Assembly: GCA_033032175.1 (NCBI GenBank)
Contig: CM065308.1
Coordinates: 18,347,590-18,411,589 of the forward strand
Origin: Saturnia japonica
Taxonomy: Eukaryota; Arthropoda; Insecta; Lepidoptera; Saturniidae
Direction of reading: 5' to 3'
DNA length: 64,000 nucleotides
Below are positions 45,701 to 57,645 of this stretch, one piece after another; positions within the stretch are counted from its first letter, which is position 1, and the number at the start of each line of letters is the position of its first letter. The notes beneath the pieces were generated by a model that saw only the letters and a program-made list of their open reading frames with translations, did not search any database and was not told the DNA's origin. The translations under genes and the position numbers were made by a program.

Positions 45701-46289
45701 TTTTATTTATACATTATCCACACATTGCGCCTTGTCACCTATATTTATACAACAAACACGATTTTGTATCATTAAAAAAAAATTGTGTGCAAGTCACACG
45801 TGGTAGAAGTGAAACCTTCACATCTATGTTTTTTTTTTAATTCAGAAAATGATCAAATACACACTAATTTAAAGTTTATAAAAATGTACATACATGTGCT
45901 CACAATCATTATTCATACTATCATTTTCAATTAATGGACATTTGAAATATCCATGTTCACCTAACACAATATCAATCAGTACCAGAATGTCATAAGTGTT
46001 GTCTGAAAAGTTTTTGTTCCATGCCTTTTTGGTGAGGTAATAAAATTAATTATTGCGTGCCAAAAAATCTTTTTTGTACCATTTTACCATTGCCAAAAAC
46101 TTTCCTATCTCATTTTCTCTCAGATTTAATCTTATAAATTTATGTGTCTGTCTCTTTTCACTGTCGCTTTCGCTTTTTCGTTTCATCGACTTTCAAATCT
46201 CGACGATGCTAAAGAAGTTTTTATTTCAATAATATTTACAGTTCTTTTTAAGAATTTAGTAAATTAGTCCTTTTTGTAAAATAAAGGTT
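42746..46289. other. AT-rich DNA, mostly empty
   Basis: It contains a tRNA-like B-box relic (43217-43227, minus) and a 55-codon open stretch after an acceptor-like TTTGTTTAG (43557-43721), too weak to call. A perfect minus-strand donor AAG|GTAAGT lies near 44768 with an AT-rich open frame before it. 45060-45190 is GC-richer but unassigned. Confidence 0.3.
43190..43240 (-). repeat. tRNA-like B-box relic, SINE fragment
   Basis: On the minus strand GGTTCGATTCC (43217-43227) sits in 'acgggttcgattcctgggga', which looks like the T-arm of a tRNA-derived SINE. No A box or body is visible. Confidence 0.4.
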
Positions 46290-46471
46290 ATTATTAAGTC
46301 GCATCAAAATCGGTCCGAACGTTTCATAGATTACCCGGAACAAACAAACAGACAGACAGACAAAAAATTTAAAAATAAGCTTTTTGTTAAATGTGTCGTA
46401 TACTTTCATATGCATTTAGTAAACAGCTGTTATTTTGACATTACAAACAGACACTTCAATTTTATTAACTG
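46290..46471 (+). repeat. MITE family C, right half
   Basis: 'catcaaaatcggtccgaacg' to 'aaacagacacttcaatttta', ending ...AACTG before TA (46472-46473). It is colinear with 47290-47467. Confidence 0.7.
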
Positions 46472-47079
46472 TATAGATAGGCTATAATAGCCTATAGCAT
46501 TTGACCATAACATCACCTGATATGAAGTGGCCGAAAATGGTAATATGGTAAGCTAAAACTGTTGTTACTTAACATCGGACTTAATTTTTAAGGGGTGGTA
46601 ATTAGACAGGCATGTATTAAAAATGTCCTACGAGTGTTTTCCTTTATTGAAAGATCAGTTATATAATGAAAATTCAATTAGCATCGATCGTAGATAAAAT
46701 TAACTGTAATATCTATAAATCTATATGTTAGTATTTTCCTGATAGTAATTTGTTTATACAAATCATTCGTCGAATAGTTGCGGTAAATTAAATGTGACGA
46801 AGCCAGTGAAACGAACGGCGAAAGTAATCACGGCCGTCGCTGAAAAACCTCAGAAATGCAACTCTTTTAATAGATTTCTCGAGAGAAAATTGAAATATGA
46901 AAAGGAAAATCAAATATTTTTTTATTAATTTTGTATTAATTGTGTACTATTTTATGAAACCTTTACATAATCTTTGAATATTTTTACAACAAAAATTTTC
47001 TAGTCATTTTCAAGACTATAAAAAAAACGCATTTTCACTTTCAAATAACTTTGTGGTGAAACGGTAACTAACCTATCTA
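46472..47079. other. AT-rich DNA, no gene seen
   Basis: Nothing supported. A GC-richer patch at 46790-46860 is unassigned. Confidence 0.3.
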
Positions 47080-47081
47080 TA

Positions 47082-47467
47082 CAATAAAATAAAATTGAAG
47101 TGTCGGTTTGTAATGTCAAAATAAAAGTTGTCTACTAAATGCATATGAAAGTATTTACGGTGCTTATAACAAGACACCAATTTTTATAATTTTTGACGGG
47201 ACTTTCACTGGCAGATAACTAATATTATAACGAGTAACTTAGGATACTTAAATTTTAGAAAAAAGTTACTCCTTATAATATCAGCTATCTATCTACCTGT
47301 GAAAGTCCCGTCAAAATCGATCCAACCGTTTGGGAGATTACCCGGAACAGATAGACAAAAAAATTTAAAATGGGATTTTGTTATAGTTACCTTATATACT
47401 TTCATATGTATTTAGTAAAAAGCTGTTATTTGGACATTAAAAACAGACACTTTAATTTTATTAATTG
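47082..47467. mobile_element. MITE family C, complete, TA-flanked
   Basis: TA (47080-47081) and TA (47468-47469) flank a 386-bp unit with ends CAATAAAATAAAATTGAAGT and the inverse ACTTTAATTTTATTAATTG. The TIR similarity extends about 80 bases ('tactaaatgcatatgaaagt' pairs with 'actttcatatgtatttagta'). It is non-coding and Tc1/mariner-like. Partial copies lie at 33390, 46290 and 52239. Confidence 0.82.
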
Positions 47468-47728
47468 TATGTATACATTCACGCAATACTCGGAGGGCAC
47501 TAACTGTAGACGCGTATAGGGTTAAATTAACTATAATAAAAAATTCATATAAATAGTTACCAAAAAAAAACTGCTAGCAAAAATGCGTTAAATATTGTTA
47601 GTAAAAATATAAATTTCCTGAGCTATATCATCCGTTTTACAGATTATCGAATAGAAAAAAAAGGAATACGATCAAGTTTTCCCTCGGTTAGATAATAATT
47701 ACTTTAATCACACTCTAATGATTTTACT

Positions 47729-47935
47729 TTTTTAATCGACTTCAAAAAAACACGGGAGGTTAGTCAATTAGAAGGTTTTTTTATATGGATGTTAAGTCAT
47801 AACTTTTTTGTTTCTGAACCGTTTTCGATGATTTTTTTTTTTGTTGATTAGGGGATACCTTAAGGTTGATCCCATTTTAATTTAATTGGCATTGGATCTT
47901 CAACTTTGAAGATACACAAGGGAACTCTACAAAAG
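47729..47935 (+). repeat. Dispersed repeat family B, copy 4
   Basis: 'tttaatcgacttcaaaaaaa' to 'gaagatacacaagggaactc', colinear with copy 1. Confidence 0.65.
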
Positions 47936-49642
47936 AATTGTTTTTTTTTTTATTTATTAAAAATTGTCTTGTTCTTTTTGATATATTTATTCTGAATACT
48001 GAAGCACTCTAAAATAAAATCAAAAATACTTCATTCAGTTTAGGCCCTGAGAAGGCACTGGAGTTTAAAACACTACCACGATTGCTGAAAATATTCCTGT
48101 CATCAATAAGAATCAGTAAGAAGCTCGATCAGCACAATGTTAATACTAGAAATAGAGATAAATTAGTCGTACCGTGTTTTAGACTAAGTAGGTCCAATAA
48201 AAGTTTTTTAGGTAATAGTGTCAGTATTTATAAGATCCCGAATCATATTGCTAATTTTTAACTGCCAAAGGATTTTTTTATAGGGAGGATCATTATCTGA
48301 ATGATAGTGATGTCTGGGAGTGATTCCCTCTCTGTGCATCCACTAAATTATTATTAATGTTTTATATTAACACTATTGTATAGTCTGGAAAAAAAAAACC
48401 GATCGAGTTTCTTAGCAGTTCTTCTCGATGTCTAGGATATTTTTCGAACCGGCAGTAGTGGTTTGACGTTCATAAGTACTTTCTTAGGGCCTAAATGAAA
48501 TAAAGATTTTTTTATTTAAATTTTGAACGATTTTATCAATTTTTTAAATACAGTGTAAGTAATGTTTCCGGTTAAATATTATATTATTTTTTAATAATAA
48601 TAATAATTATAAATAACGTTCACCTAACGATCAATTCTATAATAACCTATTGACAATATTACAATAATGATACTGGCCTGTAAGTGCCTCTTCCCAAGGA
48701 AATCGCGGGTTAAACACAGCGTCAGCTCACGACGTATATGCGATTTCAAATGCCGAGAAATCCACATTACTATATTCCCACATACTGTTGTACTATAAAA
48801 ACATTTCTCAAGAGGTCAGTTTTCCTCGTGATGTTTTCCTTCACCGTCAGCCGATCTTAAAAAATCTTAGTACATGCCGCGAACATCGAATCGATAATTC
48901 CGCCGGTCTAATCCAGTTAAGACGCTACCTTAATTTTACATAAAATTCACATCGTAATTATATGTCATATCTAAATAAATATTATAGATCATATGCGATG
49001 TATGGGTGATATCATATATAGGTCTTGTGTTCATTGGGTAGCCACTCAATCATCACGATTTAGTTATGCGGTCACCGGGATAGACTATAACAACACATTC
49101 CCACGTAAATGCCGTGTAAAGGTGTTGATTCCTGGTAACGTTCGTAACTCATCGGAACAACAGTTAAGTTTAGATATAGGTTTAGCAAGTAAGAGCAGTG
49201 ATGCTGTGCATCCCGATCTGTCGGTGCGCTCATAATATTATTACTTAAATACTCCTAATTATGTTTCATTAAATTTGAAGTTAGTAAAGTAAAAAGTGTT
49301 TGCGTTAATATTTTTTTTTATTAATACATTACTCCCGCAAACAATAAAACCGGTTTTATAATTAGAAAGTGATTACGCTGAAGTGATCCGAACGATAGCC
49401 CTTCGTGTTATACCTGTTGCTGGTTTAATCAATCAATCGTAATCTTTCCCAGCGGCCGCACCGCGCAAGTATTTGCATAAAACCTAATACATCGGATTCG
49501 GTCGATCAGTGTCCGTAATCAATCAACTACCCTGGCCCGATTGACGGATTAGGTACCTAATTTGTTTTTGTTTGAACTCTTTTGAGTAATTGTTTTACTT
49601 ACTAAAAGTTATTGCTTCTACTATTTACTCCTCGTACGAGTT
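47936..49642. other. Intergenic DNA with a family G fragment
   Basis: 48825-48870 ('cctcgtgatgttttccttca') is a small minus-strand piece of family G. An 80-codon frame at 48993-49235 has no domain. The rest is AT-rich. Confidence 0.35.
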
Positions 49643-49860
49643 CTTTTCAACTAACTTCTAAAAAAGGAGGAGGTTCTAAATTCGAATGTATAATTTTTTG
49701 TTTAAGAACCGATTTATATGGTTGTTTTTTGTTGGAAAGAGGATTCCTCAAGGGTGGTTCAATTTTAATTTCATCAGCATTGGACCTTCGATTTCGAAGA
49801 TACACCAGAAAACTCCTTAAAATCATTTAAGTTGGTTATCATTTTGTTTAAATTTTCTTG
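49643..49860 (+). repeat. Dispersed repeat family B, copy 5
   Basis: 'caactaacttctaaaaaagg' then 'aggaggttctaaattcgaat' to 'cgaagatacaccagaaaac'. A 72-codon frame inside is part of the repeat and not a gene. Confidence 0.65.
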
Positions 49861-50164
49861 TAGTAGTTTCGAACAATAAATACCTCTTGCGGAAAAGTAG
49901 AGGAATTGTTTTTGAAAATTTAAAACTCTTAATAACTTTTTTTATAATAACACGGTAAAATGATGACACTGTGTCTGATTGTAAGACAACAACCGTTGAG
50001 AGATCGGCAACACATCAGCGGTGGTCGCTGCCATGCCGCTAAGCAAGCTTCTTCACAGTTCATTATACACTGGCTAACTGACTTATCATTGTGTACATGT
50101 TTGTCGTGACCCATTTGAGTACAGATCCATACCACCTGGCTTGATTTATTAAAGTGATAAATTT
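49861..50164. other. AT-rich DNA, no gene seen
   Basis: A GC-richer patch (49970-50130) carries only a 68-codon frame without a domain. Confidence 0.3.
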
Positions 50165-50410
50165 TTATAGGATGGTAAGCCGCTTCGTAACGTAACGCGT
50201 TACGTCGCCATTAATAGTAGCATAGTTTACCAGTCAATCCTATCAACACGATGGTATCTTAGTGGTCGTAAGCGTGACTGCTATAGCCGAAGTCCTAGGT
50301 TCGAATCCTCGCCTGCTTCCTTTTCTCTCTTTCATTTGGTCTTTTTTTTCTTTTTGATTAGTTTAAGTTAACACTTCCGTCGAGCGTCCCGAGATGCACA
50401 ATTTTTTTTA
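50165..50410 (+). repeat. Repeat family E copy with a tRNA-like block
   Basis: 'cgcttcgtaacgtaacgcgt' and the later 'cttccttttctctct', 'gagcgtcccgaga' are shared with 36025-36190. Between them this copy has about 105 extra bases with a B box GGTTCGAATCC (50300-50310) and an A-box-like TAGTGGTCGTAAG. This is a tRNA-derived unit inside the repeat. Confidence 0.6.
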
Positions 50411-51094
50411 CATTTATTAATTTGGTACATATTACTTCACAGCACATTTAACACGATATATGCATTTGTTATTGTTTATCAATCAATTGGTGCCAGTTAC
50501 GAAGCAATTATTATTAAATTTTGCTTGTTATGCAGCGGTTAATTATTTATATACATAAAAATAACATTATGAGGTATGATGTGTTTCTATATCTCAATAT
50601 GAGTGTCAGTGTTTAGGTGTGGGATCGTATGCTCCTGAGTGAACGTATATGCGAATTGTATATGTATGTATGCTATAAGCAAAAGAGTAAACTGAGTCCT
50701 TTGTTCCTGTTTCATTTCAATGATGACTATTTCAATGTGTTTTTCTATTTTAATTTTTTTAGTGAAAAAAATCGTATTTGACTGGAATAAATCAATATGA
50801 CTAAACATCGTGTCATACATGTTAAAACATCTATGTAAAACAGAGTTCTTAGCATAATTGTTTTTAACTGGCTTTGGTGCAAATAAGCGCGGGTTTCGAA
50901 TAATTTTCGTATGTGTTTTGAAGAAGATCCTATTCTATGATTACTGAAACTGGCTGATCCCGGAAAGTGACATACTTAAGCGTAATATACCGGGTGTTAT
51001 ACTTAACTGTCGCTTTCTAACATTACACGAAAAGTTTTCTAACATTGATCTATTTTTCTAACTTCGATTGATGAAGGAGGAAGGAAGGCTAGCT
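50411..51094. other. AT-rich DNA, no gene seen
   Basis: A 77-codon minus frame (50587-50820) has no domain. Confidence 0.35.
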
Positions 51095-51380
51095 TTTTAT
51101 CGTTATAGGCTTAGAGTTATGGTCACAATCTCACCGGATCAGTGATGATGTAGTCCAAAATTTTAGCACGTTAAGTCTAGTGGAAGACTATCTCTCAAGA
51201 GCAGCTGCCGGAACACATCTATAGGTGTTTGGTGACATATTTTCAACTTGAGGGTAGTAGCTAACCAGGCGGGTATCAGAAAAAGCTATACTAAGGTTTC
51301 ATCACGATTGTTTTCCTTCACCGAAAGCACAGGCTTATTATAGGGATTCAAACTCACGTCGATCGAGACATCATAGCTTC
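51095..51380 (-). repeat. Dispersed repeat family G, copy 4
   Basis: 'atggtcacaatctcaccgga', 'aacacatctataggtgtttg', 'tttccttcaccgaaagcaca', 'gggattcaaactcacgtcg'. The last reads GTTTGAATCCC on the minus strand, a B-box-like match. Confidence 0.65.
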
Positions 51381-51954
51381 AAAATTGCTTTTCTCCAGTT
51401 CGCATCATGGTCTACATCGCAGCCGTATCGGGTTGTAAGTTAAACACTGTCGTAGTTCGTTGTTTACTGCGACGTTCAATGTAGTATGGATATCGCCCTG
51501 TTTCCTTTGTTGAACGTAGAACTTCGTTTAATGTATGTACAAACTATTGCTACAATTGTATTGCGAGTCTATTCGAAGATCACAATGTAATAAAATGATC
51601 TAATGGACAAAGTTGTGTATAGTAACGTCTTTCTATAGTTTTATCTATATTGTTCTATATTACCTAATGATATAAATTATATTTGCTAGTTTTGAAATTT
51701 ATTGTTTCTACAATTATCGAAATAAGTTATTTTGAAGATAAAATATTTTTTAGTTAAAATTATCGGTTTTACAGACAGACTTTTTTAGTATCTTTATTTT
51801 TTTTATTTGTTGAAATGGTTTTTAATAATACATATAATAAAGCTTTATTGTATTTATTATATTTGTTTCAACTACACAATCAGAAAAAAAAAATCTAGAG
51901 TTTCATTTCCTGCTTATCTTTCTCACTTAAGTAGGTTCGGCACAACAAATTTTC
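51381..51954. other. AT-rich DNA, no gene seen
   Basis: Nothing supported. Confidence 0.35.
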
Positions 51955-52195
51955 CTTTTCTACTTTTTTTAGCGTTATGGCTACAATCTCACTTGATTTT
52001 AAGTGACAATGTGTTCCAAGACGGTGTCACACCTACACTTTGCAGCCCATTAGATGTTATTACAAACCACCTGTGCCCGCGTCTGCCCTCGCGTGGTGAT
52101 CCTTAGAAGATACACATGCTCTCGCTGTCTTTTTTGTGGTTCTTTTTAAGATTACAATTATGTAATACATTTTGATTTGATTTGATTTGATTCAT
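51955..52195 (-). repeat. Family G fragment and (ATTTG)n microsatellite
   Basis: 'gcgttatggctacaatctca' with the following bases matches the family G end. A tttga/atttg pentamer runs about four times at 52171-52192. Confidence 0.45.
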
Positions 52196-52238
52196 CAGGA
52201 CGTTTTTTTATTTGCGTGAAACCCTTATTATTTTTCTA

Positions 52239-52464
52239 AAATAGAAGTATTCTAAGTTACTCTATAATATCAGCTATCTGCCTGTGAAAGTTTTATTAAA
52301 ATCGGTTCAACCATTTCGGAGATTACCTGGAACAAACAGACAGACAGACAAAAATTTTAAAAATTTGTTCTTTTTGGTTACAAGTTCCGTATATACTTTC
52401 ACATCATTTAGTAAAAATCTGCTATTATGACGTTACAAACAGACACTTCAATTTTATTTATTTG
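52239..52464 (+). repeat. MITE family C, right half, copy 2
   Basis: 'taatatcagctatctgcctg', 'gagattacctggaacaaac', 'aaacagacacttcaatttta' and an end before TA (52465-52466) match 47280-47467. Confidence 0.7.
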
Positions 52465-52544
52465 TACTACTATTATTATTTATTTGTATGTACTAAATGA
52501 TAATAGTCACACACAAAAGTGTACCGTACGTTCTTAATATTATA

Positions 52545-52645
52545 CCAGAAGACGCAGCATGGACAAAGTCTGCCACAAGGTGGACCGACGACCTGGTATA
52601 AGTTGCGGGAATGCAAACTGGGCAGGACCGTTCGTTGTTTCGTCT
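52545..52645 (+). pseudogene. LINE ORF2 C-terminal remnant
   Basis: The plus frame reads ATRWTDDLV, a stop, VAG, then QTGQDRSL. The (R)WTDDLVKVAGxxW..AQDR ending is familiar from lepidopteran endonuclease-reverse transcriptase LINEs. It is too short to place in a clade. Confidence 0.5.
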
Positions 52646-53862
52646 ATTGAGGGTTATAGTCTATATACAGACACCACTGAACGCATTTCGCCTGAGATGA
52701 TTATGATATACAGAAGTAATATCACAATTGTATCTAAGATTTTAGATACAACGGGAAACTTGATTACGTTCGCAAAAATCTTTTGTTTCTATTTTTTGTA
52801 GTATCTCAAGATACAAAACATACCTATATCTCTCGCTAGACCATATTAACTTTTGAACTTTCATCAAAAATTACTAAAAGCTTGTCACTTGCGGTTAATT
52901 TGGATTAAAGAACAAGTCATCATAATATAGTTTATCATGTGTAATACAAATTAAAAATAAGCCAAAAACATTTTTTCCTTTGATCAGAGTCTTTGATTAG
53001 AATAAACGAAAACCTCACTTAAAACCTCTTCAAAGTGTGGGTATATTATTTGTTTGACCCTTACATCTTCGTCTTAAAATCCCACCTAGGTTTTCTGTAC
53101 TTATGTGTTATTAAAATAGTTCCATTATTTATTTACTAGGTCTAGTCAAAAATAGTATGGATAGAATCCATTATCAGAATAATGTGTAATATGCTAGATC
53201 TATCAAATACAAGATAATATTTCTGGGTTAGTAGTACAGAGAGCTGAATTACCAATGTACAGTTTTAGAGTTATACTACAGGGTGAAGGGTTACATAATG
53301 GTTACCTGAGCTCCCGGGAATATTATATGCAACACGTCCCCGGATGCCATTCCATATAAGGTGTTATGTTGAAAGCGACAACCGCACATCATCTAATTCA
53401 CCCTCTTGATTCGCTGAAACCTTGTTTGAATAATTTCCCCGCGATCTCTCTTTGTTTTCGCTTCAAACAAAGGGCCGGAAATGAACACCGCACCCTTAAT
53501 TAGGTTTCAGCTGTTGTGTATGCTCAACTAATCAACATCTCCATTATTTTTCTGTTTGCCCGTGCTACCTTTCCTTTGTCATTTTTAATATAAATATGTA
53601 TAATTTATTCCATAAGCACGAGTAATAAGAGCATAATTTAAAAACAAACTGTATATTTAGTAGCAAATAGTATTAAATCGTTAAGAATAAATTGATATTC
53701 CGAATTTTTGAATTTCATTACTTCCTAATAGAACTGAACATTTATTACGAAGAGCCCGTATAAAACAAGAATGAAAATCAAAGTGTAAAATTTGTAGTGA
53801 TCAAATATTAGGTTTTCATGTGCTTAATTCAATTAAGCCTATTAAGCATGATTGTTGCTGAC
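52646..53862. other. AT-rich DNA, no gene seen
   Basis: Nothing beyond chance short frames. Confidence 0.35.
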
Positions 53863-54108
53863 TTAATCATGCCAGCCCAATTCTTCCAAGAAGTCTACCA
53901 ATCGCTTGATGTTGTTAAAAAGTCCTCGATGTACCAAGGTATTTAACTCTTTATTGGTCCGATTATTTGCTCTCCAAGAGTACGTGTATCGGTGTCCCTT
54001 CCTTTTCCATACACGCTCTGTATTGTAGCTTTCTGCGACATCTACATTAAAAAGATGTGTGTGTCCTGTTAAGGCTCCGGTAACCATTCGTTCTTGATAT
54101 CTGTTCAA
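53863..54108 (-). pseudogene. LINE RNase H / ORF2 C-terminal remnant
   Basis: The 81-codon frame has RMVTGALTGHTHLFNVDVAE near the start and ends in VDFLEELGWHD. 'GALTGHxxL...AES' and a terminal 'FLxxLGW' are typical of the segment after RNase H in Jockey/R1-type LINEs. The Cys-rich zinc part expected between them is missing or degraded. Confidence 0.45.
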
Positions 54109-54232
54109 TCGTAAAGATTTTGGAATTAGTAGAGGGCAGTGATTACTTATCAGTTTTTATGTATCTTTGAAAGTATGTTAGATAAACAAATATTCGATTA
54201 CTATTAAATTTTTTAATTTATACTATTTACAG

Positions 54233-54305
54233 CGGGCAAACTATTTAGGTTCCGACAATATTTTTATCACAATATTCAACATACATACGGAGCGTCGTCT
54301 CTCTG
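54233..54305 (+). other. Exon-like segment, weak candidate
   Basis: Acceptor 'atactatttacag' (AG 54231-54232) and donor CTG|GTAAGT (GT 54306-54307) bound 73 bases that are open in two frames. The composition is not clearly coding, and the phase does not follow on from the exon at 9623-9689. It lies beside the GC-rich block at 54311-54387. Confidence 0.2.
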
Positions 54306-54310
54306 GTAAG

Positions 54311-54387
54311 TCAAGTGGAGGCGCTACTATCTGCGGCGGCGCGGGTGCGGGCCGGGAGCGGGTTGCTAACCGGTTTCGACCACTTGA
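54311..54387. other. GC-rich block between inverted TCAAGTGG ends
   Basis: TCAAGTGG (54311-54318) and CCACTTGA (54380-54387) bracket about 60 very GC-rich bases with several CpG. Such a patch is unusual in this window. It could be a small transposon relic or a CpG-rich regulatory element. Confidence 0.4.
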
Positions 54388-56127
54388 TGTGTAGACTATA
54401 GGTGGCTAGCGATTTGCGATCTCGGTATTATATAGTATAATTGATGTAAATAATGTGGAAATGGGAAGGAGTAGGATAAGTACCTAAAAGTTATAGCTTA
54501 ACCAAAAAGAAAATTCCCATCCGCAATTGCGCAATCAGTTTTCATCACAGATTATTATCCAACAAGTTAAACAGGTATCTTAGTTATCTTACTATAAGGT
54601 TTAAAATGCAAGGAGAGAAAAGGGGAAACTCCTCATCTATTTGTATTCCAAGCCTGTTGACTGTACCATCAGGTAGATATGGGAATAAAAAATACAATTG
54701 TTCTTAAACAGAAATCCAATTTGATGCTCAATCCCTCTCTGAATTGTCACCGATATACGGTCAGTATCTGGCGACACGTTTTAAATAATTCAGAAGGACC
54801 GGTAGTCCGCAATAATTTGAACAAATTATAAAAACGGACCGCGGAAATTATCCGCCTGCAGCGTTTGTCACTTGGTGGACAGAAAAAAAAAATCTGAACA
54901 GTGAATATCAGTAAGGTCTTTTTTTAGTGATAAATTTATCATTATTAGTGGTAGTTCACATGCGAATATAACTTAATTTATGTGTAAAAGTTTTTGTTAA
55001 TTTTGTTTTTAACTTCTCTGTTAGTTTAAAATGGGTGTAGTTTAAAGGGGTAACCCGGTTAATTTGGGTAATTTTTGATATTATTTATTTATAATTGTAG
55101 AAAAATTATCAGCATCATGATTAAAAACATCAGTATATACAATTTGCTTTTATTAAGTTTTAGTGAACATAATTATTATAAAGACGTCAAAAATCAACAA
55201 AATGTGAGCTCTGTTCCAATTTATTCAACTGGTATTGCAAATTAGACCATGAGGTTGCTAAATTTTAAATTAAAAAACGAGGCTCTACACGCATATCTTT
55301 ACAGTAACTACAACCTTAGCGCGAATCACTCAAAAGTACATTAAAACCCACATAATTAGATTTTTGAAAACAAAATACTGAGACACTAAAAATTGTCAAA
55401 GAAAATAATATGAAAGTTATTTGCCTATTTATTGCCTACAGAAATGATTTTTTACGCCTCGTTTGAAGAACGCAATATTGTAGAAAGGAGCGATCATGGT
55501 TTGTATAATAAATAATAAATGTATAATAATAATAATAATAAAATATCTTCTTAATGATAAAGTCACATAAAAATTTAATTGATCTTTATCATGCATAGAA
55601 ATAATTTATCTTTACTCTCTAGTGAAAGATATTAATATTGAACAATAGTTATGTTAATAAGTATTGAAGCTTACCGTGTGTATTGTTTTAAAGAATCAAA
55701 TAGACACAAGCACTAGCCGATGTCCAGACCGCACAGTGGCCCCGGGGGGTACGGCCGACCCTGCCAATGTTGACGACGAATGAAAAAGCGCTTCTTCAAA
55801 CCCGGCTGAACATCATGATCTTCTTGGCGATTTAGTTAGTAGGGGTCTCAACACTCCCGAACACATGAATTTCCCGGCGTAAAAATTGTCTTTACTTACG
55901 TACACACGTAAGAATCTATTATTATTTTGTTTGACTATAATAGCCTTTTGTTTGATCACAACCACTCGTAATCTTAAGTCTTGCTGTGGTCTTCGATGGA
56001 GCACGCTTCCTTAGAAGGTACCTATTCTGAAACCAATGCACATTCGTTGAAATGAATCCGGTAAAAACCCGATAAACATACAACTTTACCACGATGTTCC
56101 AGGGTCTGCAGCCTTGCCTCAACTATC
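54388..56127. other. Intergenic DNA, no gene seen
   Basis: A GC-richer block at 55720-55800 shares 'cgaatgaa.aagcg' and the surrounding order with 59690-59740. Two overlapping short minus frames (55813-56122) have no domain. Confidence 0.3.
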
Positions 56128-56236
56128 AATCATCCAAATTAGTTAATAAACAAAGTAGTTATGGCTGAACATCCATTAAAAAAAATCGAATTTAGTAACC
56201 TCCGTCTTTTTTTTTTTTTGAGTCGGTTAAAAAATT
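56128..56236 (-). repeat. Dispersed repeat family B, copy 6, fragment
   Basis: 'atggctgaacatccattaaa' and the later 'taacctccgtcttttttt', 'gagtcggttaaaaaattaa' are the inverse of the family's 5' part. Confidence 0.55.
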
Positions 56237-57343
56237 AATACGTTAAAATTAGAGACCATTTGTTGTGAGTATTTGTGTTAAGGCCCCTAATAAAATTATA
56301 AATTAAAGAATTTGATTTCGAAAATTTTATTTAGTGCCGATTTTTAATCAATAAATAACTTTATTTGAGAAGTAATGTTTAATTAAATATTGACAGGGTT
56401 TCCATATAATTATCTGTCACGATGTCAAAATTATTAATGAAATAAACTTATTTGACTTTTAAAAAATAGGCTCCTAATTCTAAGGAAATTAAACAGACAA
56501 TTAAAGGTTATATAATAATCCAAATAATGTGATTTTTAAAAATCATAATAATTTCTCGCTGTCGGTACTAATGGATCGTGTACCAAAAAGTAAAAACATA
56601 TTTCTGAACACAAACCGCAAATTCTGACTCAATTAACGCCCCCTGTCTTGAACATAATGTTTATTGAAGTAGCGCTCATGGAATCTGAGTTTATACGAAT
56701 GCTGCTTGAGAATCGGATAACAATTAATACACGTATATATATATATATATATGGAAAATAGTCTTAAAATGCGAACAGGATTAAAAAAATATGAAGAACT
56801 TTTTATGATTTATGGGCTCCCGTACAGAATATGTCAACTGTCGATCATAATAAAAAGGTATTCCATCTCGAATTAGATACTTTAATTTTCTTTTCAAACA
56901 TTAGATGTCCAGTGTCTAGATGTACCCACGATTCACCCGTATTAAAATGTCCCATTATATGTGACGGCCTTTCGCTATTACATATCGTTACTTGTCACTA
57001 TCGCTCCATTATTTACATTCTTAGGTATTAAATTTGAAAATAATATGAAAGACGATTTTTTAAATGTTCTATTTGAATTGCTAAATACCAGTTTTCATAG
57101 ATCTTCTATCTTCAAAATTAATTAATGTAACGTAAAAAATAATATTTTACGCCCCCTTACAATTTCATGGAATCTCTTCTTAAACGATCACTATAGTATA
57201 AAGTTAACAAACACCTTGCCCAAATTTCAAATTTATATCTTTAGTAGTTTGTACTGGGTAATAGGAGACAGTCCCGACTCTATAATCCTGACTCACTCTG
57301 ACAAACAATTTCCTAATGTTACCTTTTATATTCCACTAGCTGT
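56237..57343. other. AT-rich DNA, no gene seen
   Basis: A (TA)n lies at about 56733-56752. Nothing else. Confidence 0.35.
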
Positions 57344-57645
57344 GCCCCGCGATATCACCCCTATTAAATTTATTCGATAAAAACTGTCCACATGTCCGCC
57401 GCCAACGCACTCGTGTAGTCTATCATCTCACTTCTCGTACTTTCTAAAGATTTGCATATTGCTTCACATTCATTGTTTCTGCTCCGTTTTTAAATTATAA
57501 GCGTGAAGTTATATCGCCTTCCTCAATAAAAACACTATAAAATGCAAAAAAATATACTTTATAATCTGACTGGTAGTTTCTGAGATTGGGGCGTTTAAAC
57601 AAACAAACAAAAAAACAATCTCTTGATCTTTATAATGTTAAAATA
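57344..57645 (-). repeat. Repeat family D, near-complete copy
   Basis: Its plus-strand start 'ccactagctgtgccccgcga' is the inverse of the ...GCGGGGCACAGCTAG|T terminus. It runs through 'gcgtgaagttatatcgcc' and 'ggtagtttctgagattggg' to 'cttgatctttataatgtt'. The two ends resemble those of family E, so D and E are probably related Helitron-like repeats. Confidence 0.6.

Noticed and set aside
46300..46370. Short gacagaca-type repeats as a satellite
   Set aside because: They are part of MITE family C and too short to be an array.
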